Shown here in pieces: positions 1-10,749 of a stretch of 64,000 nucleotides of DNA. This DNA comes from Ianthella basta. Taxonomy: Eukaryota > Porifera > Demospongiae > Verongiida > Ianthellidae. Location of the stretch: contig OZ025870.1 of NCBI GenBank assembly GCA_964019415.1, positions 3,804,908-3,868,907 on the forward strand. Reading direction: 5' to 3'. Below the pieces are notes generated by a model. The model was not told where the DNA came from and ran no database searches. It worked only from the letters and a program-made list of their open reading frames with translations. Both the position numbers and the translations under genes were made by a program. Each line of letters begins with the position of its first letter. Position 1 is the first letter of the stretch.

Positions 1-1470
1 GTGTGATAATTTTAATTACACATGTACTTATGGACTTTAAGGAACTACATTTTAACTATATCATTAATGATCATACTACTTTGTTGTATTAGCAGTTACC
101 TCCTGCATAGGAGACACAAGCCATGTTGAATTATAATCTTATTATAATAAACGTAACGCACATTTTCGTTGTCCAAGATACGCTCCTTCAATTCTGGATT
201 GAATGTCACAAAACTTGGTAGCATCACAAAAAGGCGCAGTGTGAGTAACCTCTCTGAATCAAAATTTGGTTTAACGCCATTCCGTTCGTGTTTTTGCCAC
301 TTTTACGGTTACCACCACATCTAAGAGATAGGAAAACATCGTGTTTCGTTGTCCAGAAATACCTCCTTCAATTGTCCACCAATCTTCACCCAACGTGGAA
401 GAGTATATCATATAAATACAGGGGGTGACCTAAGGTGGTTAGTGCCTTCGCCACTGGGCTCCTTTAGACAAAATGAATTAACATAAGTAAATAATGTGTG
501 CATGGGGTTTTACACAGCGAGTATACAGAATGCCCTCCAAGTAAATGGACAGTTTTGATTGGTTAAGAGCTCAAATTACAAACCACAGACTGGGAACTCA
601 CTCGAAGGGCGGGCATTCAGCTAGTAATAATAATAATGCTACACACACACAAAAACAGCACATGTGCTTACATTGCACAAAACATCGACATTCCATGTAC
701 ATGAGACACACAGCTAGAGCACAGGCAGGCAATTTTGGTAGATACCGTATATATGTGCTTAAATTTCAGTGGGTTAATATGCTGAGGATTTGCCATTTTC
801 ATGGATTTCACGTTTATAAAATTGTGGATGCTGTGGTGTTGAAATCTTTGCAGGTTGCACGAAAGTGCATAATTCAGCAGCATTGGCATTGGCATTCCTG
901 ACTATCATTGCCTTCTAGTACCACGAGCACATTGGTTGTGAAGACGTACATGTAAGGACGACACAGACATGCACCTTTACCAATAATACATGCATTGCCA
1001 GAAAGTGAGCCATACACCATGCAGCCGTAAGTCCCCCCAATGAGTGCACAACACGCTAATAAAGGCATGCTACAAATGTTTCCCTGTACATGAGACACAC
1101 AGAACATAGGTAACTCTGGCAGATACAAGTATTCAGTACATGCACTAGCTGAATACTCATGGTCACAAATTCCGGGAGTCCAGTAGTGAAGGTGCTTACC
1201 ACTTTATGCCATTGCCGTGGTCTAGGCGTTAACGCTTACAGTAGAAAGGTAACAAACTGAAGGAGACTTCACGGACCAGCAAAACACACTCTTTACCCCA
1301 TCTTTAGGAAAGATGCAAGAATTCAAACAGAACGACTTGTTGAACCAAATGACCAAAGTCTCCACGTCTCTCTGTATTCCTACTCTCTCCCTTGGGACGT
1401 GACCCTTGTGCCCATGTCCTTGACCATTAATAGTTTTACTAACTACAGGATTATTGTTGCGTGAAGAACA
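1..1470. other. no gene recognised
   Basis: AT-rich sequence with only short open frames on both strands, none with a recognisable motif or convincing splice sites. No complete element with paired ends was found. Confidence 0.4.
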
Positions 1471-1597
1471 GTTGCAGGAAGAAATTCTTAAGCGTAAACA
1501 CACCCTGTTGTGTCTTGTCAACATGTTGCCTAGAGGTCTTCGGACGTGGCTTCTAATGGTCTAGCTGTGTTTATGCGTAAGAATTTCTTCCTGCAAC
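1471..1597. repeat. 31-bp inverted repeat with 65-bp loop
   Basis: The arm at 1471-1501 (starting GTTGCAGGAAGAAATTCTTA) is repeated inverted at 1567-1597 with about three mismatches. It could be a small foldback element or the remains of transposon ends; no target-site duplication was identified. Confidence 0.6.
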
Positions 1598-1629
1598 CAT
1601 TAATGGTTTCGTAACTTGGAGCCAATTAA

Positions 1630-1880
1630 CAGGACTAAGCCACACTCAGGGGAGCACTCGTCAAATGAAGACTGAACAATAACATACACAAATCTAAAAT
1701 TGCCTAGCTTATAGGACAGGATCCATCAAAACCAGTTAGACCATGAAAGTTCAACAGAATACAAAAACTAACCCCCAACAGGTAATCAAAGAAATTAACT
1801 TAACACAAGACAGCTAGCTCCGTACAATAACCAATTGTCCTTATAAACAGTCATGTCACATCAAGACAGCACAAATAGTG
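1630..1880. repeat. duplicated non-coding block, copy 1
   Basis: This stretch is a diverged copy of 8040-8290. Shared landmarks in the same order include GAACACTC/GAGCACTC, CATACACAAATC, CAGGATCCAT and ACAATCATGTCA (here ACAGTCATGTCA). It lies on the 3' side of gene D and reads as part of a locally duplicated unit, not as a transposon. Confidence 0.5.
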
Positions 1881-2683
1881 TCTATTTATAAATAGTTGAC
1901 TATAGATATGGTTGCCATGGTAATGGGTATCTAAACACTGCATGCACGAACATGTAAGAGAAGTGCAGCCAGCATTTGCACAGGCATCTAATTAAATCAC
2001 TTAATAAGTGGGCACTTCATGCCGAGCTAGATGAAGTATACATCAAATCCCCCAGATGCACTGCGGGCAATTCACAGGGGTAAGAAATGTGCATTTAAAT
2101 CCCAGACAGTTGTGAGCACTTCTCAAGGCAGTCATATACTTTATCTGCGTATGAAGTGACAACATAGAAAGGGAAAATAAATGGATTTGGAATGATTCAT
2201 AATCATAACTCTACACTGTGCCTTTTGCAAAAGGTATGGAATTCTGCATCTCCGTTCCCACACATATCACGCAACAAACGTCTGACCATCTGGAGTGAGC
2301 GCAGGGAGGAAGAGTTTGAATACAATTGGTAGGTATTCTTTACTGCTGCTGGAACGTTGGCAGAGCCAATTATAGATTGCCATTTAAATTACAATTGTCA
2401 GAGCAGATTCTTCTGAGGAATGAAAGGATTGCAAATTATCGTGAAAACTTGAGGAAAATCTGGATCAAAGCCATTCGCGAGCAGCAAGGTGCTACGTATA
2501 TAATGCATGGTGGATCGGCAACGTTTTCACAGCATGAAAGGACTACAATAGTATCTGTCATGCAACAGATCCTGCCTGTGAGGGGTAGCATGGCTGCTAC
2601 AGCATAGACAGTGAAGCAACAGGACAGGTAAGAATAGTCTGTGTGGTTGCATGTATGCGTGTGAGCGCTTGCACGCGTGCACA

Positions 2684-2837
<154 letters not shown>

Positions 2838-2888
2838 ATGCAGTACTTGTGTGCAAATTTGATTAATATGGTGGTATCTAATGTGCAG

Positions 2889-3199
2889 CTAAAACAAACC
2901 TCCTTGTTGCAGGTAAAGCATCATTTTCTTCGCAAGCTCCTTCATATTGGGTAAACCATCTGCTGTCAAAGCCACTTCACAGTACGTCTTTAGAGTGTAC
3001 GCATTGCAGTTTTGTTTCAAATGTTTGTATAGTATCTCTTTTGCATCATCATCATTGGCAGTAGCTGCAATCTGTGTCTGAATATTCTCAGTGATTACGC
3101 CCTTACGCTCAAGCTTCAGCAGCTTATGTTTAGCATCCACAACATTAAAAAACTCATCCTCATATTTCTTGAGAACCTCACAGACTGATGGTAGGGAGG
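2889..3199 (-). CDS. gene D last exon, death-fold (CARD-like) domain
   Basis: Minus-strand exon of about 103 codons ending in TAG at 2889. A pyrimidine-rich acceptor ending TTGCTGCAG sits just above 3199, and the exon starts two bases into a codon, matching the phase-1 end of the linker exon at 4443-4526. The protein is all-helical in appearance: SVCEVLKKYEDEF, then LERKGVIT, then an acidic stretch, then EILYKHLKQNC, then GLPNMKELAKKMM. This spacing of L-x-x-GVI, ILY-x-HL and a C-terminal helix resembles CARD or death-fold adaptor domains. The exon at 54275-54648 is a clear homologue (GVI, ILYDHLCQNC). Family assignment is by pattern only; a structure search is needed. An alternative 3' end by splicing at GAG/GTTTGT cannot be excluded. 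Confidence 0.6.
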
Positions 3200-3807
3200 C
3201 TGCAGCAAGAACATACCATGAAACTGATGATGATACATGCACCAATGCAGGAAAAGCATGCAAATTTTGACTTGCCACTGACAAAGAACAATAGGAATTT
3301 AATAGGGTATTCAATTTACAAGAGGCATAATGCAGTAACAAAGTAGCAACGCAATACAATGTGAATACTGCTAGGAAGCTGAAACATGGGGAAACAGCGT
3401 GACGGTGAATGAACTAACTGTTGCTATATACAGTTTAGGCAGTGAGCCAATCATGTCAATCAGATACAGTATAACTTGACTTTCTCACTATGAAGGATTT
3501 TCTCAGCTACACACACCACTATGAAGCAACACAAGTAGTGCTAAGGTATACCAAGGACACGTGCTATATAAACAACTGAACTTCCATTGTAATACTAATT
3601 TCTGTTTACGTTGCCTAGGCCTGGGCTTGTTCCTTCCACAGAAATAGCTACCTGGATTAGAGTGAAACAAGATAACAGGGAGAACATTGAACCTGTCTTT
3701 AATTTCAAATATCACTACTATAAACAAAGGATGGTGACTGAGAGGGAAATCCCCACGCAAACAACTGCATATGCAATGATTTTCAATGTGAATATGTTTA
3801 TAGAATA

Positions 3808-4140
3808 CCGTACTGATTGGTTGTTAAGCGCATGCGCTTATAGCTCTGGCAGGAAGAAAATATGCGCTTAATAAAGGATTTATAGGATATATAGATGGCC
3901 GCCGCGTAGCGCAGTAAGTGAGTTCTCATTCAAGCGTTATTTTTACTAGGTTATAGTCCTTATTTCACTTCAGGCAAGTGGCTAGGTTACCAGGGAGTCC
4001 TTTTATGCGCCTAATAGAAGGGGTGAACCCTTGAAATTACTATGCGCCTAACAATTAGGTGAAAAACTGGTAAAGAAATGTGCGCTTAACAGAGGTTATG
4101 CGCTTATAAGGGGGATGCGCTTAACAACCGATCAGTACGG
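3808..4140. mobile_element. TA-flanked miniature inverted-repeat element
   Basis: 333 bp bounded by TA dinucleotides at 3806-3807 and 4141-4142. The ends are inverted copies about 27 bp long (CCGTACTGATTGGTTGTTAA on the left, its complement on the right with one early mismatch). TIRs plus a TA duplication are typical of Tc1/mariner-derived MITEs. The interior repeats ATGCGCTTA/ATGCGCCTA several times. Confidence 0.85.
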
Positions 4141-4442
4141 TAGTTCATACAAGCAGACTGCAGTGGAATCATCTTCTGACATTAAACTGGTCAGCCATAT
4201 GGTGTACACCATCGCAATGCCATGGCTTCATTTGTAGCAGCTGTTAAATGTGTATACACAGTCTGGTCTACTGGAACACCCTCCGCATTGGAAACCATCA
4301 CAGGGCTGCCATACAATATTGCCAGCTCCTGCTTAAGCAGCAAGTGGCAATTTATGACATTCATCAGAAGCTAGTACAACAATTTTGACATTATTACTGA
4401 ACAGCTGTTACTATAGCGTGAGGAATACACAATGCAACTCAC

Positions 4443-4526
4443 CAGTGTGCCTTCCACTGCTTATTTTAGCTGGAGGAGTACCAGAGTCTTCACCAGAGAC
4501 TGGTCTCTTGGCTCCCACAACAGTAG
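4443..4526 (-). CDS. gene D linker exon (28-codon symmetric exon)
   Basis: 84-nt minus-strand exon between acceptor TCCCAG and donor GTGAGT, with phase 1 at both ends. It encodes about 28 residues including KRPVSGEDSGTPPAKISSG, a polar, Pro/Ser-rich, probably disordered segment. Three close relatives lie at 9950-10027, 49913-49993 and 57265-57348, all minus strand with the same phases and splice sites. Here it should splice to 3199. Conservation of peptide, phase and splice sites makes it a real exon. Its role is unknown; a flexible linker is my inference. Confidence 0.7.
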
Positions 4527-5104
4527 CTGGGACAGTGAAAGTTAAGACAAAGGATAGAGGTGAATGTATGTTACATAAACACTAATGTGATCTAGTCTGC
4601 TTTTACTGATGCTTTGCACTGGTCATGCAGCAAATATGTCTAGTCAGTGGTATTGAACAGTGACACCTGGCAAATCTACCAGATCCCCTTCTTGCCCTTT
4701 ACGCAATATATAAATGGCTGGAAATGGAATGGGCTATGTCAGACTGAATATGTCTGGCAGTGACCGTTGTGTGGTAAGACACAATCACGTTTTAACTAGG
4801 GCGCACTTTAAAATGCAACCAGCCTCACTTGAATTTATATAGCTAGCTACTTCCATAAAGTACAGTGCATGAGCGTACTCGGCCAGGGCAAGTACATTTT
4901 GGGCAATAGATCTTGGCTATCAGAAAGAAGGGATAGCAAGCCAGACAAAGCACTGGATGGCAGCTGTCCAATCGACACCTACATATTTGGAGCTGCGCAG
5001 GGAAGCCCGTCCCTGCTGAGCTAACACTGTGCGTGTTGTGCGCTTCACCCGAGGGAACAGTGAAAGTGTTCCCGGTCACACAGGGCAAATGCTGTCAGCC
5101 AATA

Positions 5105-5532
5105 TGTGAGCGGATTTGAGAAAAGGGAACAATTCGCGCTATGTATAAAGTGTCACTACGGGCGAAAACACGCAAACGAGTCGTGTTTCCAGTAAAGTCG
5201 GATTACTGCATCATATGCACCTGTGGTATAGTCCCAATATCCTGGCCAAATTTGAAACGCCTAGTCCTTTCCAGCGCTTCAAACCAGGAAGACTAGTTAC
5301 GCCGTCGCCATGTTTACGGATATAAAAATGGAAGGGTTACGGGCCGTTTTCTCGTATATAATTGCACCGAGCGTATTCTCGTACTTTGAGCGAGCGTAAC
5401 TCGGGAACGGGAGCAACTATTGAAGCGCAACAAAGTGCAACAGAGAGCCCATCAACTGTGCTGTGACTCAGTACCACTAACTCAAAATCGATTTTTAGCG
5501 CGAAATGGTCCCTTTTCTCAAATCCGCTCACA
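5105..5532. mobile_element. TA-flanked MITE inserted in repeat R
   Basis: 428 bp with inverted ends starting TGTGAGCGGATTTGAGAAAA (about 25 bp perfect, then partial). A TA duplication lies at 5103-5104 and 5533-5534. The empty site is seen in the other two R copies (CAATATGG), so this is a clear insertion. No transposase frame is present. Tc1/mariner-type non-autonomous element is the likely class. Confidence 0.92.
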
Positions 5533-6411
5533 TATGGCGAAATCGCCAACAGGCGTGTAACCCTCGCTGGAGCAATGGGCGACGTTAACAACAATCTGAA
5601 CGCAGCATGCAGCAATGAAGTGGAATGTTGAGCAGTTTCGTGGCCGATGGTAGCCAGGTAGAGCATTTTGTTGTTGTGAGCATAGATAGAGGAAGAACGG
5701 GATTGGCAACGCGGACCGGAAGTGCGTATAAATTCCGTACCTCCCATATGTTCCATGTTCCGAACACCCCCGTATCCAAGCAACGGTTGTTAAGGACGAG
5801 GTTTTGCTTACAAATCGCCGTATTTTAGCAGTGATAGATGCCGTATAACCCTGGAAACCTGCTATTATCCACGACCAGCGAGTTCTCTAGTAACCGTGAA
5901 CTTCACACTTCAGACGGACCCTCGATCGCCGGGCCCATGAGTGCAAAGAAGGACGCTGTATGGACAAACGAAGTTTTGCACTTATGACTGAGCCCTGTGG
6001 AACGTTTTTGGTGAGTGCTTTGTTGCTGTTGTGACCTGTCAGCTTGCTAGAATGGCGAAACAGGCGAATCGTCCCAATCCGTCACCTTTTACCCACTAGA
6101 AAATCGTTCTTTATCATGCCCCCTGCCAAACGACGGCTTACGCGGCAGAAGGGCGCCAGGAGGAAGGCTGACTTGGCTCGACAAAGTCGGATTGGACCCA
6201 AGGACAGCGTGGGACTGCAGTCTACAGCCAAAGATAGATGACAACCCTCTCCCAAAACGTTCCAGGACACCATCCAGTTAACTTTGTTTTTTCTTGTCAT
6301 GAACACTGTTACTTTGCTATTCACTTTAAGTATATACTGGCATGTATTACCTTTATCATGCATGGTTGTTGCATGTAGCTATAGCAATTGCTATATGCAT
6401 GCAATAATTAT

Positions 6412-6512
6412 TTATGCGATATGGGAATCTTGTTTAATCTGGGAAAACTTAGCCCAAGGGCTACTTCCCAAGGCACCCAGCAAACAATACAATTAAGGAC
6501 AAGAAATCAAAC
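6412..6512 (-). mobile_element. LINE 3'-end fragment
   Basis: On the minus strand this 100-bp stretch matches the 3' end of the LINE at 42960-43065: GTTTGCTGGGTGCCTTGGGA, then AGCCCTTGGGCTAA, then GATTAAA(C/T)AAGATTCCCATAT. It is a strongly 5'-truncated copy or a captured piece inside the 9-bp-TSD element. Confidence 0.8.
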
Positions 6513-6731
6513 AAGGACTCACTTACCCTACCTCCTTATGACTGTGGCTTCCACAAACACGTATATACAGTAACCAGTGATGGACAAATGATTGATGATG
6601 GTAACACTATAATAGATAATATAATATTACAATAGCTAATACTTGTATAAAAGTTATACAACAGAGAGTATATAATGTCATACCATGTCATAAGGTAGAG
6701 CAGATTATTGTCCCCTGCTCAGCTCCTGTCT

Positions 6732-7345
6732 TTAAGGCTTGCTCTTGCTTTGGCCTTTCCCACTGTCATGCTTATGCTGCTCAATCAACTGCTTAGCAAG
6801 AGCATGTCCACGAATTGTCATCCACACATCAGCGATCTCCTTTAGCAACGATTGCCTGGTTTCATTGGACAGCTGCCCGGATAAAAGGTCCCAGTTAAAT
6901 AGTAGGTCTTCGTCTTAAACAACAGCCTTCGTAACATCATCCTTGCTGAGAGTATGGCTCACCAAATGCTGATACAACAACTCCCTCATCAGCATGTCAA
7001 GTCTCTGAAAAAAGACAAAGGCAATAGCCTGCCATATGCATCCCAACAACTCTTGAGATCTGATATCCTCTTCTCGTAGAATAGTTGGTATGATTTAACC
7101 CTCCTCGAATCCACGGACTATCTTCGACCAGCAATACAGCTACTTATACCTGAGATGAGTTCAGTACAAAAAGGCAATACTTCATTCTCCTTCGCATGAA
7201 CAGCCTCCTTAAACCTCCGTACCTCTTCATTCTGCCTCTTCCCTCTTTCCGAGAACGTGTTACAGTACACTCCGGTCCCTAAGATGTCCAAAGCGTCACT
7301 GACCTGCTTGGTAAAACACCTGTGAACGTGCGCAGCTTCCGCCAT
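6732..7345 (-). pseudogene. broken intronless ORF inside the 9-bp-TSD element
   Basis: Minus-strand reading from the ATG at 7345 (MAEAAHVHRCF..) to the TAA at 6732 gives about 205 residues, helical and not recognised. A frame change lies near 7140-7155. In-frame stops lie around 7085 and at 6915-6917. The second half is the most conserved-looking: EEDIRSQELLG, FFQRLDMLMREL, SKDDVTKAV, FNWDLLSGQLSNETR and ADVWMTIRG. From memory, the W-x-TIRG motif near the C-terminus recurs in uncharacterised repetitive proteins of cnidarians and sponges. It is probably the element's own cargo gene, now dead; its role is unknown. Confidence 0.55.
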
Positions 7346-7779
7346 GATCGCGTACAATACTGGCAAACCAGAGAGCCAACAATCGATAAGTAAGAACGTC
7401 CGCCATGTTGTTACTAAGGGAACATGTGACCTGTTCGGGAGCTGGTACCACTTCCGGTCCGCGTTGCCAATCCCGTTCTTCCTCTATCTATGTTGTGAGC
7501 GCCTGCGGAGAACACCGGGCTATTGTGCAATCTCGGGTTGACTGGGACGGATATTATACATATAAACATACAAATATACAAACAGGGGAAGACAACACAT
7601 CACGATTACTTGCCTCGCCTTTCGGCTCGGCAATAACAGGCTAAAGCCATGCCACATGCAGGCTGGTGCTTCTAATACGTATACCTTGTAGCATTGTACC
7701 TTGAATATAAACCCGCATTCATAGTAATAATTCTTAAGGTGGTGGTATTCTGGAAAACACGCACGTGGAAACGGCCACG

Positions 7780-8290
7780 TCTATAGCTTGAGGTACGTAC
7801 AACACATGTACACTCAGAAAAGAAATATGTATACAACATTTTCATCAGTGGCAGGACCAAGCATTCCACACATGGCCTCTGACAATTCACCCACTCTGAG
7901 GCACTAAAGCATAACCCTTCTCTCCATAATTGTTACATTTACTCATTGAAAATGCTCATATATTCAAGGTTCTTACATGACAAGGAATTACTAAACCTAC
8001 TCAAATAATTCTCATCGCAACTTTGAAGCAATTAGTACAACTTAGCCTCACTTAGAGGAACACTCTCCAAATCAAGACTGAAAAATGACATACACAAATC
8101 GAAACCTGACTAGCATATATATACACAGGATCCATTAAAAACATTCCATACCAGTTACAACCAGTGTGCTCAGGGTATAAAAAACTAACCTCTCCCCCCC
8201 AGAACGGTTATCCAACTTATTACAAAATACAATACAGCCCCAAACAATAACCCACATTCCACACTAACAATCATGTCAAGTCATGATATT
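7780..8290. repeat. duplicated non-coding block, copy 2
   Basis: Its right half (8040-8290) matches 1630-1880. Its left half (7780-8010) matches 51050-51270, sharing ACATGT, GTGGAAA(C/T)GGCCA, TCAGTGGCAG and CCAAACCTACTCAA (here CTAAACCTACTCAA). It sits upstream, in minus-strand sense, of a linker exon, as does the 51050 copy. This supports a tandemly duplicated gene unit. No coding motif is seen in it. Confidence 0.5.
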
Positions 8291-8329
8291 CATAACAATT
8301 CTTCATCCTCGTCATCTGAGAGATTATTA

Positions 8330-8861
8330 CAGCAGATCTAGAACCCTTAAAATGTGAACACCCTTGGGAACAAGAAAGGTGTCCTGATTATATGGGTGTT
8401 CGCATTTCAGAGGTTCGCATAATCTGCCCAAACAATAATCAAGCATGTGTGAACAGTATTATAATCTTACTATAATGCACATGTACACATGCACCATTTC
8501 TGAACACAATTTAAAGGTGACATGCACATGTATGCACACCGAGTTTCCCACAATACAGTCTGTACAGCACAACAGAATACAAGATTCATGGTGCTCGCCA
8601 GACTCCACCTGTCACTTGTCCAAGGTAGTTATGTGAAAAAATTGAATGTTTTTTTCTGGCAGCTGATCAAACTGTACAGATTATAAAGTAAGACTTATAC
8701 AATGCACGAGGGGTGGTCCGCAATACAGATTAATAGGGCATTTGCATTCTAAAGGTAGTCTATATTATTTAATAGAATACGACAATCATTGGTCCTTTAA
8801 AAAGTGTTGCACAATTCAGGTGTCTGCTTTTCAGGGGTGTCCACACGGCAGGGTTCCACTG
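8330..8861. mobile_element. CAGTGGAACC-type MITE, copy 1 (decayed left end)
   Basis: Collinear with 35939-36514. Shared are GAACAAGA(A/G)A..GTGTCCT, GCATTTCAGAGGT, TGGCAGCTGAT, the CATTGGTCC / CAATCGTTAGGAC region, and a right end TTTTCAGGGGTGTCCACA..GGTTCCACTG. The left terminus is degraded. The better copy shows TA target duplication. No coding capacity. Confidence 0.75.
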
Positions 8862-9949
8862 ACTTATTTAATGATTCATCATGCAGCATCCTATCCTTGA
8901 AATGGAATCAACATTCTAATGAATTAGTTGTCTGCAGGCAGTTATAAACTTACTGTAGCTAAAGCATCATGCTGGCTTTACATATCTTTGCTTAATACAT
9001 GAAAATAAGTAAAGTCAAAAGATTATAATCTGCATTCAAACAAGTGCGCATTATGTATGTATTACATATATTATGTGCTGTGTGCTGTTAAAATATGCAT
9101 AATGTATTCATGACACATATGAATATCAGTAACAGTCAACAAAATGGCCGGTCACCACACTATATTATTACCAGCCAAGTACACTACGTTAACATCATTA
9201 ATGGACAGCAGTATTAAAAACTCACTAACACACTATTTCCCCATACCATACATTGCATCATGAGTGTGCTACATTATAACTGCATGATAATGTGGGCGTA
9301 AGCAAATGTGGAATCATAACATTCAAACATTCGTTAGGAAGAGCAAAGAAATGTTTGAATACCGTATTTCATTTTTACTGTATTACTGTATATAGTATTT
9401 CGGTGGTTACGTCATGGATAGGATTGTGTAACTGCACTAAAGTTTAGACATCTAAATGAGCCAACAACTGGAATAAATAGAATAAAAGGGTGGTCAGCCA
9501 CAAAACACCAATAGTAATGGCAGGAAACAGTCACAAGGAGACCTATATGGGCACCATTGACACTTGGAGAATACCTCTCAGGAGGCAAGCATAGTCTTTG
9601 GGTGTTAATCAGCATTTCGTTCCATATTTACATTTTATTAAGAAGTTTGCAATCAACAAACTCTATTGAACAAACAGACAGCTGGTTTCATTGGCAGCAG
9701 TGCATTATATGGAATGGTCGAAAGCAAATACTCACCTTCAAACATTCGTGCCTTCGAACAAATGCTGAAATGTTTCCATGGACATTTGTTTATGCCCAGA
9801 TTATAACATACATCAATAGCAGAATACATTGCAGCATGTTTTCCAGTAAGCTGAGCTCCACTGTTCAATGAAACATGCATGCAAGAAGCTTGCTACTCTC
9901 CCCTTTAACTAATGCTACAACAGCTTGAGGAATGCACAATGCAACTCAC

Positions 9950-10027
9950 CAGTGTGTTCTCCACTGCTTATTTTAGCTGGAGGAGTACTAGTGCCTTCAC
10001 TAGAGACTGGCCTCTTGGATCCCACAA
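9950..10027 (-). CDS. orphan linker exon (copy 2)
   Basis: 78-nt minus-strand exon between acceptor CATCTACAG and donor GTGAGT, phase 1 at both ends. It encodes VVGSKRPVSSEGTSTPPAK plus ISSGEHT, homologous to the exons at 4443, 49913 and 57265. No death-fold-like exon was found between it and the next unit, so this copy may belong to a decayed gene or splice to an exon I could not see. Confidence 0.55.
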
Positions 10028-10294
10028 CTGTAGATGGGACTAGATAGGTTATGATAAAAGATAGCAGAAACTACAAGTTACATAATACCCCAAATTGAAT
10101 TAATACGTATACATGAACAACTACTAATTAAAATGACTGTTTCAAACATGTATTAAATAGATACATGAATGCATGCTGCATGATCAAGTCTAATCTGAAT
10201 TAATGGAGGTGCATAATACAACCGTGCATGCACATTCCCCTTCACAGTGTGTATGTAGAACAAACCAGGGTTTACTGTGGAAGCTTACCTGTAT

Positions 10295-10312
10295 CCCCCC
10301 CCCCCCCCCCCC
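10295..10312. repeat. poly(C) tract
   Basis: Eighteen consecutive cytosines. Nothing else is recognisable between 10030 and 10500. Confidence 0.95.
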
Positions 10313-10512
10313 AATCTTGGAACCTTACTTTCGCCCGTTGAAGAATTTCTAAATACTGCTCTGACTAGGCAACTCTAGAGCGGACACGTAATAGTGCACG
10401 TTAGTACTTTACCCAAACAATTAATGTTTTCAGAGAATTCATGTCGATCGTTTATCTATTTGAGAATAGCTAAAGAGTCAGGTTTACCGAAATACTCGGG
10501 CTCAAGGCTAAG

Positions 10513-10731
10513 GTAGGGGAGGGGGTTTCCGAACAAGATGGGGTTTCCGAACAGGGCGCCGCGTTTCGCCTGCACGCAGTAGTACACCTTCCTTTTATGT
10601 ATGCAGTTAGTGTAGGAGTCAATGTATAAACTGACACAACGAGAAGCTGGTCCTTCGAATGCAGACGGAGGGCGCCGCGATTCAGTGTTCGGAACCCCCA
10701 TCTTGTTCGGAAACTCCCTACTTCACCTTAC
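10513..10731. mobile_element. short foldback/MITE with GGTTTCCGAACAAGATGGGG ends
   Basis: The two ends are inverted copies over roughly 50 bp: GGTTTCCGAACAAGATGGGG, then TTTCCGAACA and GGCGCCGCG on the left, with the complement on the right. Total length is about 220 bp. Target duplication was not resolved. A diverged partial copy lies inverted near 23735-23860. Confidence 0.75.
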
Positions 10732-10749
10732 GTAGCTATACCTTAATGT

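Larger units (their letters stand above)
5682..7491. mobile_element. 1.8-kb TIR element with 9-bp target duplication
   Basis: The ends are perfect 43-bp inverted repeats beginning ATAGATAGAGGAAGAACGGG. The 9-bp direct repeat GTTGTGAGC flanks it at 5673-5681 and 7492-7500. Other copies of repeat R show the empty site (GTCGTGAGCGCCTG). A 9-bp TSD with long TIRs is usual for Mutator-like elements, but no MULE transposase was seen, so the superfamily is open. It carries a broken minus-strand ORF (6732-7345), a 3' scrap of a LINE, and a short plus-strand basic ORF (MPPAKRRLTRQKGARR, starting at 6116) that may be a remnant. Confidence 0.9.
4797..7640 (+). repeat. repeat family R, copy 1 (interrupted by two elements)
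   Basis: About 600 bp of family R lie in three pieces: 4797-5104, 5535-5681 and 7501-7640. Removing the insertions 5105-5532 and 5682-7491 restores a sequence collinear with 22884-23492. Landmarks: AAAATGCAA(C/T)CAGC near the start, GAGCTGCGCAGGGAAG, TTCACCCGAG, CGTGTAGCCCTCG, and GCCTCGCCTTTCGGCTCGGC at the end. The frames differ between copies, so it is not protein-coding. The class of element is unknown. Confidence 0.8.

Noticed and set aside
421..470. tRNA-like A-box text (GGTGGTTAGTGCC)
   Set aside because: No B box or cloverleaf downstream; no tRNA or tRNA-derived SINE could be supported anywhere in the window.
545..901. 118-codon plus-strand frame near the left edge
   Set aside because: Low-complexity His/Asn-rich text, no motif, overlapping frame on the other strand, no homologue in the window.
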